A DNA stretch of 64,000 nucleotides from positions 1-64,000 of the forward strand of contig JAUYOG010000026.1 in assembly GCA_030695945.1 (NCBI GenBank), in the 5' to 3' direction. Of this stretch, positions 52,194-60,265 are shown piece after piece. How positions within the stretch are numbered: the first letter of the stretch is position 1; the number at the start of each line of letters is the position of its first letter. The position numbers and the translations under genes were made by a program. Under the pieces are notes generated by a model. The model had not been told where the DNA came from. It saw only the letters and a program-made list of their open reading frames with translations, and searched no databases. Source of the DNA: Ramlibacter sp. GTDB taxonomy: Bacteria; Pseudomonadota; Gammaproteobacteria; Burkholderiales; Burkholderiaceae_C.

Positions 52194-52218
52194 GTGCGGA
52201 ATGTGCGGAATGTGCGTC
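52192..52218. repeat. 9-bp tandem repeat at the sapC start
   Basis: ATGTGCGGA is repeated directly about three times (the last copy imperfect) just upstream of the sapC start on the minus strand, where the ribosome-binding site should be. Copy-number change would alter spacing or, if translation starts upstream, add His-Ile-Pro units. Confidence 0.5.
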
Positions 52219-52265
52219 GAATGATCGCAGGAATGGCGACCCGGCATGTTAGCCGCTTCACAAAT

Positions 52266-52298
52266 GAAAAACCCCGTCTCCTTGCGGAAGACGGGGTT
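52266..52298 (-). terminator. Intrinsic terminator after the secreted DUF4214/RTX protein gene
   Basis: On the minus strand AACCCCGTCT and AGACGGGGTT form a perfect 10-bp stem (52298-52289 and 52279-52270) around a 9-base loop. It is followed at once by a T-run (TTTTT). This is a textbook rho-independent terminator, 55 bp after the cargo stop and 70 bp before sapC. It would let the cargo be made in excess over its exporter. Confidence 0.88.
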
Positions 52299-52353
52299 CT
52301 TCGAAAACTGAAGAGATGCCGGAGGACCGGCCTCTCTTCACCGCGACTGCCGA

Positions 52354-55300
52354 TTAGGCAGAGGCGCCGACCACGAAGTTGCCGCCGGCGATGCCACCGG
52401 AAATCAGGTTACCCACGATCGTGAGTTGAACGTCACCCACCGTGAAGGTGCGGCTGCCGTCAGCGTCGAAAGTGATGATGCTGTTGCCGCCGGTCTGCTC
52501 GATGAACAACTGGCCCGTTGCGCCGGCCACACCGTTGACGCCGTTGGCGGCGCCCATGACGACACCGGTCACGTCGGTTGCGAAGTCCAGGACGTCGCCG
52601 ACCAGGAGGTTGGCCGTCGTCGCCGCGACGGAAGCCGCCGTGGTCGTGCCCGTCGCGGGTGCGGCGAACTTCAGCGTCAGCAGACCGGTACCGCGCGCGG
52701 CGATGTCCGTGATGGTCAGGTTGCCCGCACCGGAATCGACGGTCATTGCGAAGTTGCCAACGTTCAGCGCCGTGATGACGTCGTTGCCGGCACCCAGCTC
52801 GATCACTTCAGCGGCCGTGTTGGCGGTCACCGAGGTGATGGTGTCGTTGCCGGCACCCAGCTTGATGCTCGTCATGCCTGCGGTGGCGGCCGCGAGCGTC
52901 ATGGCCGTCGAAGAAGCCGTCGTGTCCAGCGTCTTGTTGTCGGCATCCAGCGTCAGCGTGTAGCCGGCCGTCTGACCGACGCTGATGACCACGTTTTCGA
53001 TACCGACCAAGGTACCGGCTGCGGTGGACAGGTTGATGGCACCTGCCACGTCGTAGCCGATGTTGAACGTATCGCCATCGGCCGCGGTGGCGTCGGTGAA
53101 CGAGTCATTGGTCTGGTCCCAGGCAGCGGTGATCTTCACCGTGTCTGCGCCCGTACCACCGGTGATGACCTGGGTACCTGCGCTTGCGGTGGTGATGCTG
53201 TTGGTTCCATTCGCCAACGTCAGGTTGCCGATGGCCGAGTTGATCGAGCCTGCATTGCTCAGGGTGATCGTGCCGCCGTTGGTGATCGTCGTGAAGGCGT
53301 TGTACTGCGCAACCGACACCGTCGCCGTGGCACCCGTCACCAGGGTTTCAAACCCGGAGACACTGCCAGCCGAGATGTTGGCGCCAGCTGCCAGCGTCAG
53401 CGTGTCGGTACCGTCGCCACCCACCAGCACGGAGTCGGCCGTGAAGGTCGTAGCCGTCGTCGTGGTCACCGCGTCGTTGTCAGCACCCATGTTGATGTTG
53501 AACTTGTACGAAGTGTCAGCACCCGCAGCGGTTTCGAACAGTGCCAGGGCGGTGATCACGTCGGCGCCGGCGCCCAGGCTGATCGAGCCGCCTTCGCGGA
53601 TGTCGGCGGTGGTGGCAAGCGTGTCCGCGTTCGACGAACCCGTGACGCTGGCGAACGCACCGGCATCGTTGAATGCGGCAAGTGTATTGGCCGTCGTACC
53701 CACCGACGCCAGGACCAGGGTCTCGACGTTGGTGATCGTGGCCGGCAAGGTCACGGCGCCTGCCGTCGACAGCACCAGGGAGTCGTTGCTGGCGGAACCG
53801 TCAATCGTAGAACCCGCCAGGAAGGCGATCGTCGAATTGATCGTGTCAGCGTAGACAGTCGTCTTGGCATCGGCGTTGGTGTTGGTCGTCGTGTTGACCA
53901 CAGCGGCAGCCGCCGTCAAGGTGATGGTGTTGCCCGTCGACAGCACGCCCACGTCGGTCGCCGTCAGCGAAGCCGTGTTGGGCAGCGAGATGCGGAAGTC
54001 GGCTGCGTTCAGCAGGCCGTCATCGTTCATGTCGATCCACAGCACTTTTTCGTCTTGCTGGTAAACCACGTCCAGGATGCCGTCGGCAGCCACCACGGAG
54101 TTCTGCGCAGCGGAGAACGTCGCCTGGTTGCCCTTGAAGGAACCAGGAGTCGTCGCCAGCAGGGCCGTGATGTCGAACGTGTCTTCGCCGGAGACGAAGT
54201 CGGTGATGACGTCCACGCCGGAGTTGGTGGTGGATTGGGTAGCAGCCGTGTAAACGACCTTGTCCTTGCCAGCGCCCAGCGTGATGTTGTCGGCACCGAC
54301 CGTGCCGTTGACCGTGTCGGCACCCGCGCCGGCAGTGATCGTGTCGGCACCTGCGCCGCCGGACATCGTGTCGGCACCCGCGCCGCCCTGGATGGTGGCG
54401 CCGGTGGACTTGACTGCCAGACCGTTCATGTTCACGTTGCCGGTGGCGGCGGACGCGTTGATGTTGGTGATCGAAGCAGCGCCCACGTTGGTGGAGGACA
54501 CCGTGATGCCGTTGCCGCCGGTGATCACAACGCTGGTGACGGAAGCCGTCGTCGCGGTGGTATCAGACAGAACCACGGCGTTGGTGCCCGTAGCCAGCGT
54601 GCCGTTGCTCAACACCGTCAGGCTTTCGATGCCGGTGGTGGCGATCGTGCCGGCGTTCACTGCGCGGTCGACACCGGCCACGGAAGTGGCTTGGCCGATT
54701 TGCAGGTTCAGCGTGTCGGCGGTGTTGGGGCTCGTCGAGCCGGTGACGGCGGCCGTCAGGGTGTTGCCCGTGTTGGTGCCACGCACTTGCAGCGTGTAGC
54801 CGGATTCCATGCCCGTCACGCTCGTGCCGGTGGCATAGCCAGCGGCCAGAACCACGGTGTCGTCGCCCGTGAACTTGGCAGCGTCGAACGCCGTGGTCAG
54901 GCTGTCAGCGATCTGCAGCGTTTCCACGGTGGTGATCTTGCTGGCCACGGCGTAGGTGGAGCCCGTGTATTCAGCCAGGTTGGCCACGACAGTGTCACGG
55001 CCGGCGCCGCCGTCGAACGAGTCGGACGACGTCAGGGCACCGGTGAAGGTCACGGTGTCGGCGCCTGCGCCGCCCTTGACAGCCACGTTGGCGGCGTTGG
55101 TCAGCGAAACGGTGATGCCGCCGGCGGTTTGGGCCGATGCGTCAACGCTGGTCACGGTTGCGGCCAGGGGGGCGGTCACGGTCAGGGACTGGTTGCCGCC
55201 GACGGTGACCGTCTTGAGGGTGGTGCCAACCAGGGAGGCCACGGTGGAAGCCGCGGTTGCCGTGGTGATTGCCATCGTTTCGACGCCATCGACCGTCAGC

Positions 55301-56289
55301 GCGCCCAGGGCGTTGCCGTTCAGCGAGACGTTCTGCACGTCAGCCGTGCCTGCCACAGCAGCAGCTGCGTAGTTGACCGTCACGGCGGGAGCGCCCAGCG
55401 AGCCTTGCAGGTCCAGGCTGACGATGTTCTTGAGGTTGTTGACCGTCAGCGCGGACGTGCTCGAAGAGCTGCGCAGCGTGGTCAGGCCAGTCACGTTTTC
55501 CAGGCCCAGGGTCGTGCCGAAAGCATTTTGAGCTTGGACTTCCAGGACTTCGACGTTGCTCACGGTGAAGCCGCTGATGGTGGCGGGCGTCACGGTACCG
55601 GGGATCACGTCGGTCACGACGCGCAGGGTGTCGGTGCCAGCGCCGCCGTCGACCTTGTCGGAAGCTTGCAGGGTGGTCGACTGGCCCCACTGGCCGATGA
55701 TGGTGTCGTTGCCGGTGGTACCGGGAACGACGTCGGTCGCGCCGATGGTGAGCGAGAAGGTCTGGCCGGTCACGCCGGCGCTGTCGATCGAGGCTTTCGC
55801 TGCCGTGACGGTGGCGACGTCGGAGGTGACGGTCGTCAGGATCGCGGTGGCGCCGGCGATCGTGCCGCCGTGCTCAGCGTAGTACTGGGCAACTGCGACC
55901 TTGTTGTTGTACAGGGCTTGGCTGGTCAGGCCGGCCGGGTCGGTGCCGGTGTAGTTGGCGACCACGCCGATCATCTTGGTGATGACGGAGCCGGGCGTTG
56001 CGCCGGCGGCGTTCAGCTGGGCGGTCCAGAAGGCCAGGCCTTCGGCGTCGGCCGTACGGCCGAGGACGTTCAGGTAGAACGAGGCGATGATTTCCTGATT
56101 GGTCAGGAACAGGGGGAAGTACGCACGCGCAGGAGCGGTGGCATACATCGAGTTTGCGATTTGCGTGAGCGATTGGCCAGAGTCACGAAGACCGACCCAG
56201 AAACCCAGGCCATCGGCGTCAGGCGCACGGCCAAACAGCGCGACATACAGCTGGGAAATCTCTGTACGCATTTGTACGGTAATTGCCAT
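52354..56289 (-). CDS. Large secreted DUF4214/RTX-like protein, probable S-layer or adhesin cargo
   Basis: This is a 1311-residue Thr/Ala/Val/Gly-rich protein with no cysteine that I can find. N-terminal residues 5-130 are a DUF4214 domain (LYVALFGRAPDADGLGFWVG; FYLNVLGRTADAEGLAFW). Glycine-Asp calcium motifs occur throughout, with a compact RTX block near residues 635-675 (GGAGADTMS, GGAGADTIT, LGAGKDKV), and many short beta repeats follow (LGAGNDTI; LGAGNDVI). The C-terminus is hydrophobic/Gly-rich (VQLTIVGNLISGG), as in type I secretion signals. It has no Sec signal. AGGAG precedes the ATG, a CRP-type promoter lies upstream and a terminator follows. It is most likely exported by the adjacent ABC/HlyD/TolC system and may coat the cell. 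Confidence 0.88.
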   Translation of the reverse strand: MAITVQMRTEISQLYVALFGRAPDADGLGFWVGLRDSGQSLTQIANSMYATAPARAYFPLFLTNQEIIASFYLNVLGRTADAEGLAFWTAQLNAAGATPGSVITKMIGVVANYTGTDPAGLTSQALYNNKVAVAQYYAEHGGTIAGATAILTTVTSDVATVTAAKASIDSAGVTGQTFSLTIGATDVVPGTTGNDTIIGQWGQSTTLQASDKVDGGAGTDTLRVVTDVIPGTVTPATISGFTVSNVEVLEVQAQNAFGTTLGLENVTGLTTLRSSSSTSALTVNNLKNIVSLDLQGSLGAPAVTVNYAAAAVAGTADVQNVSLNGNALGALTVDGVETMAITTATAASTVASLVGTTLKTVTVGGNQSLTVTAPLAATVTSVDASAQTAGGITVSLTNAANVAVKGGAGADTVTFTGALTSSDSFDGGAGRDTVVANLAEYTGSTYAVASKITTVETLQIADSLTTAFDAAKFTGDDTVVLAAGYATGTSVTGMESGYTLQVRGTNTGNTLTAAVTGSTSPNTADTLNLQIGQATSVAGVDRAVNAGTIATTGIESLTVLSNGTLATGTNAVVLSDTTATTASVTSVVITGGNGITVSSTNVGAASITNINASAATGNVNMNGLAVKSTGATIQGGAGADTMSGGAGADTITAGAGADTVNGTVGADNITLGAGKDKVVYTAATQSTTNSGVDVITDFVSGEDTFDITALLATTPGSFKGNQATFSAAQNSVVAADGILDVVYQQDEKVLWIDMNDDGLLNAADFRISLPNTASLTATDVGVLSTGNTITLTAAAAVVNTTTNTNADAKTTVYADTINSTIAFLAGSTIDGSASNDSLVLSTAGAVTLPATITNVETLVLASVGTTANTLAAFNDAGAFASVTGSSNADTLATTADIREGGSISLGAGADVITALALFETAAGADTSYKFNINMGADNDAVTTTTATTFTADSVLVGGDGTDTLTLAAGANISAGSVSGFETLVTGATATVSVAQYNAFTTITNGGTITLSNAGSINSAIGNLTLANGTNSITTASAGTQVITGGTGADTVKITAAWDQTNDSFTDATAADGDTFNIGYDVAGAINLSTAAGTLVGIENVVISVGQTAGYTLTLDADNKTLDTTASSTAMTLAAATAGMTSIKLGAGNDTITSVTANTAAEVIELGAGNDVITALNVGNFAMTVDSGAGNLTITDIAARGTGLLTLKFAAPATGTTTAASVAATTANLLVGDVLDFATDVTGVVMGAANGVNGVAGATGQLFIEQTGGNSIITFDADGSRTFTVGDVQLTIVGNLISGGIAGGNFVVGASA

Positions 56290-56357
56290 TCAAAACTCCT
56301 GAAGAAAAGTAAGTGTCTGTGATATCAAAGACGGCCAATAACTTTCAGCCAGTGCGG

Positions 56358-56363
56358 AGTATA
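56358..56363 (-). promoter_or_regulatory. Candidate -10 box of the cargo gene promoter
   Basis: TATACT on the minus strand (56363-56358) resembles the sigma-70 -10 consensus. It predicts a start near 56351 and a 5-prime leader of about 60 bases. No good -35 box is seen at the right distance, which fits an activator-dependent promoter. Confidence 0.6.
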
Positions 56364-56382
56364 GGGGCTAAGGTTGTGCTGA

Positions 56383-56400
56383 TTGTGATCGGCATCACAA
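56383..56400. promoter_or_regulatory. Perfect CRP-consensus site upstream of the cargo gene
   Basis: TTGTGATCGGCATCACAA contains TGTGA-N6-TCACA exactly. Its centre is about 41 bases upstream of the start site predicted from the TATACT box, which is the position of CRP in class II promoters. A Crp/Vfr-type protein is thus a likely activator of the cargo gene. Confidence 0.7.
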
Positions 56401-56478
56401 ATTCTTCCGAGGCACCCACTTTGTGAAGTCTGTCGCTTGAAAACTACAAGGACTGCCCTTAGGGCGGCGTCAGGGTTT

Positions 56479-57828
56479 TCACCAATTCTTTTGCACGGTG
56501 ATCTGGATCACCTCGCCTTTCGCCTGGAACACCTCCAGGTTCGACCGCTGCCTGAAGCCCTGGATGGCGAGGGTGCCGACCCACGCGTCCTCGTCGACGC
56601 CGGCCGGCCACAGCGGCACGGAGTAGGCCACGCCTGCCGTGGTGCGGCGGGACCGCCGGGGCGCGTTGTCCGACAGCAGCGGGCTGTACCCTTTGGTGTC
56701 CGATGCCTGGGCCCACTGCGCCTGCGCCTCGAGCCTGTGCGTGCCGTTGGCGCCCGGCCAGCTCCAGCGGTGCGACAGCGTGAGTTCGAGGTGGCGCGTG
56801 TTGTCGCCGGGCCGGCCCCGGTCGGAGAGAAAGTTTCCCCGTGCCGCCTCCCAGCCCGCCCTCAGCTGCATGCTCAGCCGCCCGCCCGAGCCGGCCCAGG
56901 GGCTGCCGCACGCGACCGCGCCGCTCACCCATGCCAGGCGGCTATCGAGGTTGGCCGCGGTCGGGAAATGCCGGAAGTCGACTTCGACGCCCCCCTGCGG
57001 GCTGCACGGCAGCTGCTTCCAGGCATGCAGCGCGGAGAAGGACAGGCTGTTGAGCAGCGCATTGCCTCCCAGGCGCAACTGCTGCCCGGTGACGCCGACC
57101 CGCCAGGGGCCGGGCAGCCAACGTCCCCACGCCCCGCCGAAAGCGGGCTCGGTGCTCGCATAGGCGGCACCGAGGAGCGCCTCCAAGGTATCGAACTCCT
57201 GCAGGTTGCTGTTGACGCGCGATTTGGCGCTGGCGGTCACCTCGATCTGGCCCGCGCCCCATTTGCGCGAGCCTTCTGCGCGCAGGCTCGCGACAGCATA
57301 CGAATCCGCTTGCGGGCGCAGGGCGGGATCCAGCGGCAGCAGGACGCCGCCGGCCGGGAGCGTAAGCGTCAGGTCCGAGCGCGACAGCCCCGTGTTCGCG
57401 TTGCTGTCGTGGCCGGCGCCGGTTTGGAACAAGGCGCGCCAGGTCCAGCCCAAGGGCGCGGCCCGCTGCGCATGGATCCGCTGGCGCAGGTCATGCACTC
57501 CGAGCGCGATGGGCAGGGGCAAGGTAAAGCGCGCTTCCAGGATGGCGAGGAACTCCTCGGCCTGGACGGTGTCGCCCTCGGCTTGCGCGGCGATCGCCAG
57601 ATCGAGCCAGGCGCCCGCGAACGACGGGTCGGCCGTGACCGCCCGCTGGAAAGCGGCGCGCGCTTCGGCGTACCGATGCGCTCCGAGCGCCTGCACGCCC
57701 TGGTCATACCAGCTTCGGGCCTCGGGGGTCTGCGCGCAAGCTCCGGACCAGGCCAGCAGGCCTGCCAGAACGGGGACTAGCCCTGAAAAAAGCCTGCGAG
57801 CCGCCTCAGCGAACCCAGCGAACTGCAC
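56479..57828 (-). CDS. TPR-containing outer-membrane beta-barrel-like protein
   Basis: This is a 449-residue protein with the start taken as the GTG at 57828, which has GGAGG 8 bases upstream; an ATG at 57885 inside the preceding gene would add 19 residues. A signal peptide (ARRLFSGLVPVLAGLLAWSG, then ACA cleavage) is followed by two TPR-like repeats (ARSWYDQGVQALGAHRYAEA; AWLDLAIAAQAEGDTVQAEE). About 300 residues of alternating strands end in VIQITVQKNW, like an outer-membrane barrel. The layout resembles DUF560/Slam-like proteins that move lipoproteins to the surface, but I cannot confirm the family. It overlaps the FecR-domain gene by 23 bp, so the two are partners. Confidence 0.72.
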   Translation of the reverse strand: MQFAGFAEAARRLFSGLVPVLAGLLAWSGACAQTPEARSWYDQGVQALGAHRYAEARAAFQRAVTADPSFAGAWLDLAIAAQAEGDTVQAEEFLAILEARFTLPLPIALGVHDLRQRIHAQRAAPLGWTWRALFQTGAGHDSNANTGLSRSDLTLTLPAGGVLLPLDPALRPQADSYAVASLRAEGSRKWGAGQIEVTASAKSRVNSNLQEFDTLEALLGAAYASTEPAFGGAWGRWLPGPWRVGVTGQQLRLGGNALLNSLSFSALHAWKQLPCSPQGGVEVDFRHFPTAANLDSRLAWVSGAVACGSPWAGSGGRLSMQLRAGWEAARGNFLSDRGRPGDNTRHLELTLSHRWSWPGANGTHRLEAQAQWAQASDTKGYSPLLSDNAPRRSRRTTAGVAYSVPLWPAGVDEDAWVGTLAIQGFRQRSNLEVFQAKGEVIQITVQKNW

Positions 57829-59194
57829 CCAACAGGCCTCCGCTGGACAGCTGCTTGTCGAACAGGTAAGCGGCCTCCATCCCATTGCCGGCGACAGCGC
57901 CGCCCAGGTTCATGTTCGAACGCGACGGGTCGGCGACCAGCAGGCCCTGGAACTGCACCTTGCCCAGCGCGCTGAGCTGCTCGGCGCCCTGTGCATGGGC
58001 CACGGCCAAGGTGGTGTTGAACGTCCTCTGGCTGAAGTCGACGCCGAAAGTGCCGCCCGTGACTTGCGCGGCGGCCAGCACGCCGTTGGACAGCGTATAG
58101 GCCTCGCTGCCGGCCAGCTTGAAACTGAACGCGCCCTGGGCCGGGATGTCGTTTGGCAGCGCGCCGCTGCGCAGCAGGGCGAACACGTCGTTGCCGACCA
58201 CGGCCTGCCGCTTGCCGTCCATGAGCGTACCCACGGCGGGCGCGCCCTCGCCCAGGCCGGCGTAAGTGCTCCAGCGGCCCCAGACATAGACCGCCGGCGG
58301 CGGCGGCACGGTTTCGACAGGCGGCTGGACAGGTACCGGCGCGGGCACCGGCACCGGCGTCGGCAACGGCGCCGACAGGCCACCGGCAAGGCGATCCGCG
58401 GCGACCTGGTTGGCGGCGTCCTTGGAATCGGCCAGCTTGACGCCAGGGGTCGACTCGGCCCGCGGCTCCTCGGGGCGGTTGACGGGATGCTGCCCGCTGC
58501 TGCCTTGCGGGTCCTGCTCAGGCCGAACGAGGACCGGCGCCACGTTGCGTGCGTTGACCTCGAGGTACGCGTGGCTCAGGCTGGCGTTGAGTTCGCGGGT
58601 GGATCCGGTGGCGCACGGGCCGAGCGTGGCGCTGGTGCAACCGCCCCCCAGGGGCGTCACGGCGACCGCGCCTCGGCTCACGGAGACACGGGTAGTGGTG
58701 TCCGACGCCACCACCGTGTAATCGGTGCCGCGCAGGCCGATGGCGGCCATGGGCGTGTTGAAACGGTAGTTCTGCCTCGCCGCCTCGCCGCCCTTGCCGG
58801 ACACCGTGCGGGTATTGCCGTTGTGAAGGTTCAGCTTGATGCGGCTCGCCGCGGGGTTGGCGGCGTCGTATTCGTACAACTCGACGGCAAATTTCGACTC
58901 GGGGCGCACCGCCACGAACGCGCTGTCGATCATCCGCACATGGACATAGCCGTCCTTGCCGGTGGTGACTTGGTCGCCCTGTCGAACTTGCGCGCCCACC
59001 TGCAACGCGTTGCGCGTCCCATCGGCCGCGATAAGCTGCGCAGGGCCGGAAACGAAAACGACGCTGCCCGCGCCCGGCACCTGTTGCGCCTGCGCCGACG
59101 CCGCCAGGCACGCCAAGCCCACGAACAGCAGCGGCCACCCAGGCAGGCTGCCTGGGGAGAGTCGGGACGCGCCGGTTGATTTGCTTGTTTTCAT
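57806..59194 (-). CDS. FecR-domain protein with proline-rich linker and C-terminal barrel-like domain
   Basis: This is a 462-residue secreted protein. A signal peptide ends near SAQAQQ (residues 1-37). A FecR domain spans about 45-190 (ALQVGAQVRQGDQVTTGKDG, then FNTPMAAIGLRGTDYTVVAS). A Pro/Val-rich linker lies near 275-302 (PLPTPVPVPAPVPVQPP). The C-terminal 150 residues contain GNGMEAAYLFDKQLSSGGLL, an ending like that of transferrin-binding-protein-like barrels. There is no TM helix or sigma factor partner, so this is not a classical FecR signalling protein. It is coupled to the TPR/beta-barrel gene downstream. Confidence 0.8.
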   Translation of the reverse strand: MKTSKSTGASRLSPGSLPGWPLLFVGLACLAASAQAQQVPGAGSVVFVSGPAQLIAADGTRNALQVGAQVRQGDQVTTGKDGYVHVRMIDSAFVAVRPESKFAVELYEYDAANPAASRIKLNLHNGNTRTVSGKGGEAARQNYRFNTPMAAIGLRGTDYTVVASDTTTRVSVSRGAVAVTPLGGGCTSATLGPCATGSTRELNASLSHAYLEVNARNVAPVLVRPEQDPQGSSGQHPVNRPEEPRAESTPGVKLADSKDAANQVAADRLAGGLSAPLPTPVPVPAPVPVQPPVETVPPPPAVYVWGRWSTYAGLGEGAPAVGTLMDGKRQAVVGNDVFALLRSGALPNDIPAQGAFSFKLAGSEAYTLSNGVLAAAQVTGGTFGVDFSQRTFNTTLAVAHAQGAEQLSALGKVQFQGLLVADPSRSNMNLGGAVAGNGMEAAYLFDKQLSSGGLLGAVRWVR

Positions 59195-59264
59195 GAGTCG
59201 CTCCTGGCCAGGATGAACTACGCCGACTTGGAGTATCCCAGCTCAGCACTTCAAAAATTGTGCT

Positions 59265-60260
59265 TCACGTCACACTTTGCGGCACGCCGGCGGCGCCGGT
59301 CCGCAACCGCCGCCGCCACGCCAGCACCGGCCTTTCGAGCCAGCGCTGCGTCGCCCACGACAGCACGAAGCTGCATAGCGCGAGCAGCGCCAATTGTACG
59401 GGCGTGCGGTCCGGCGCCGGGAACAAAAGCCATAGCAGCAGGAAATGATTGAGGAACACGCCATAAGACACGTCCCCGGCGACGTGGTCGATCCTGCCGC
59501 CCTTGAATCGGCCTGCCCAGTGCAGCAGCGGCGCCCCGATGCCCCAGCCCAGGAGGACTTCCTGGTGGTAGGGGGCAGTATGCAGGCCCAGCCGGCGCAG
59601 GTACAGGTAGACAAGGAGGGCCAGGACGGGCGCGCCCCACGCCAGCGCCGTCGCCAGGGCTGGCCGGTGGCGGTGGGCGTGGAACATCACCATACCGAGC
59701 CCGAACACCCACAGGACCCCCGCGAGCAGGCGATAGCCGTACCAGTCGGTGTTCAGCACGCCATGCCAGGCCGCCACCTGCAGGCCCAGGGAGACTGCCG
59801 CCATGGCGACGCCGACGCGGGGCCACAGCAGCATGATGGGCACGACCAGGTAAAACTGCAGCTCCGCCCCAAGCGACCAGCCCGGCGGGATCAAGGTGAA
59901 GGCGTCCGCGCCGTTGTACATGAAGAAGTTCAGGGGGATGACGGTGAGGTTGTTCAGCAGGTCGAGCGCGGTGGGGCTGCGGGTGAGGAAGTCCGTGGTC
60001 GCACCCGTCCACCAGAACCAGGCCAGCGTCGCGCCCGCGTAGGCGAGGTACTGCGGGAAGAGGCGCAGCATCCGGTCCGCATAGAACATGGGCACGCGAT
60101 CCGGCCGGGCATAGTGGCGCCGCAGGAGGCCTGCCATCACGTACCCGGAGATCAGGTAGAACACGATCACGGCGAAGACGCCGCCGTTGTAGGTGGCGAT
60201 GCGCACGCCCGCATGGCTCAGCAGCACCATGTAGGCCAGGAAGAGGCGCAGCAGGCCCAC
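59265..60260 (-). CDS. Acyltransferase-3 family membrane protein
   Basis: This 331-residue polytopic protein has about 10 TM helices. GLLRLFLAYMVLLSHAG carries the catalytic His of the acyltransferase-3 (OafA/NodX) family, with IVFYLISGYVMAGLL and FYADRMLRLFPQYLAYAGAT (the RxxRLxP motif) next. PPGWSLGAELQFYLVVPIML follows. It O-acetylates or acylates surface sugars. I chose the GTG at 60260, 6 bp past the stop of the upstream gene; the open frame continues upstream but overlaps that gene out of phase. Confidence 0.85.
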   Translation of the reverse strand: MGLLRLFLAYMVLLSHAGVRIATYNGGVFAVIVFYLISGYVMAGLLRRHYARPDRVPMFYADRMLRLFPQYLAYAGATLAWFWWTGATTDFLTRSPTALDLLNNLTVIPLNFFMYNGADAFTLIPPGWSLGAELQFYLVVPIMLLWPRVGVAMAAVSLGLQVAAWHGVLNTDWYGYRLLAGVLWVFGLGMVMFHAHRHRPALATALAWGAPVLALLVYLYLRRLGLHTAPYHQEVLLGWGIGAPLLHWAGRFKGGRIDHVAGDVSYGVFLNHFLLLWLLFPAPDRTPVQLALLALCSFVLSWATQRWLERPVLAWRRRLRTGAAGVPQSVT

Positions 60261-60265
60261 GCGCT

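Noticed and set aside
52426..56322. A 1298-codon open frame on the plus strand covering the whole cargo gene
   Set aside because: It is the antisense of a highly repetitive gene with strong codon bias. The translation is Arg/His/Gly-rich and repetitive without any domain, while the minus strand has DUF4214, RTX motifs, ribosome site, promoter and terminator.
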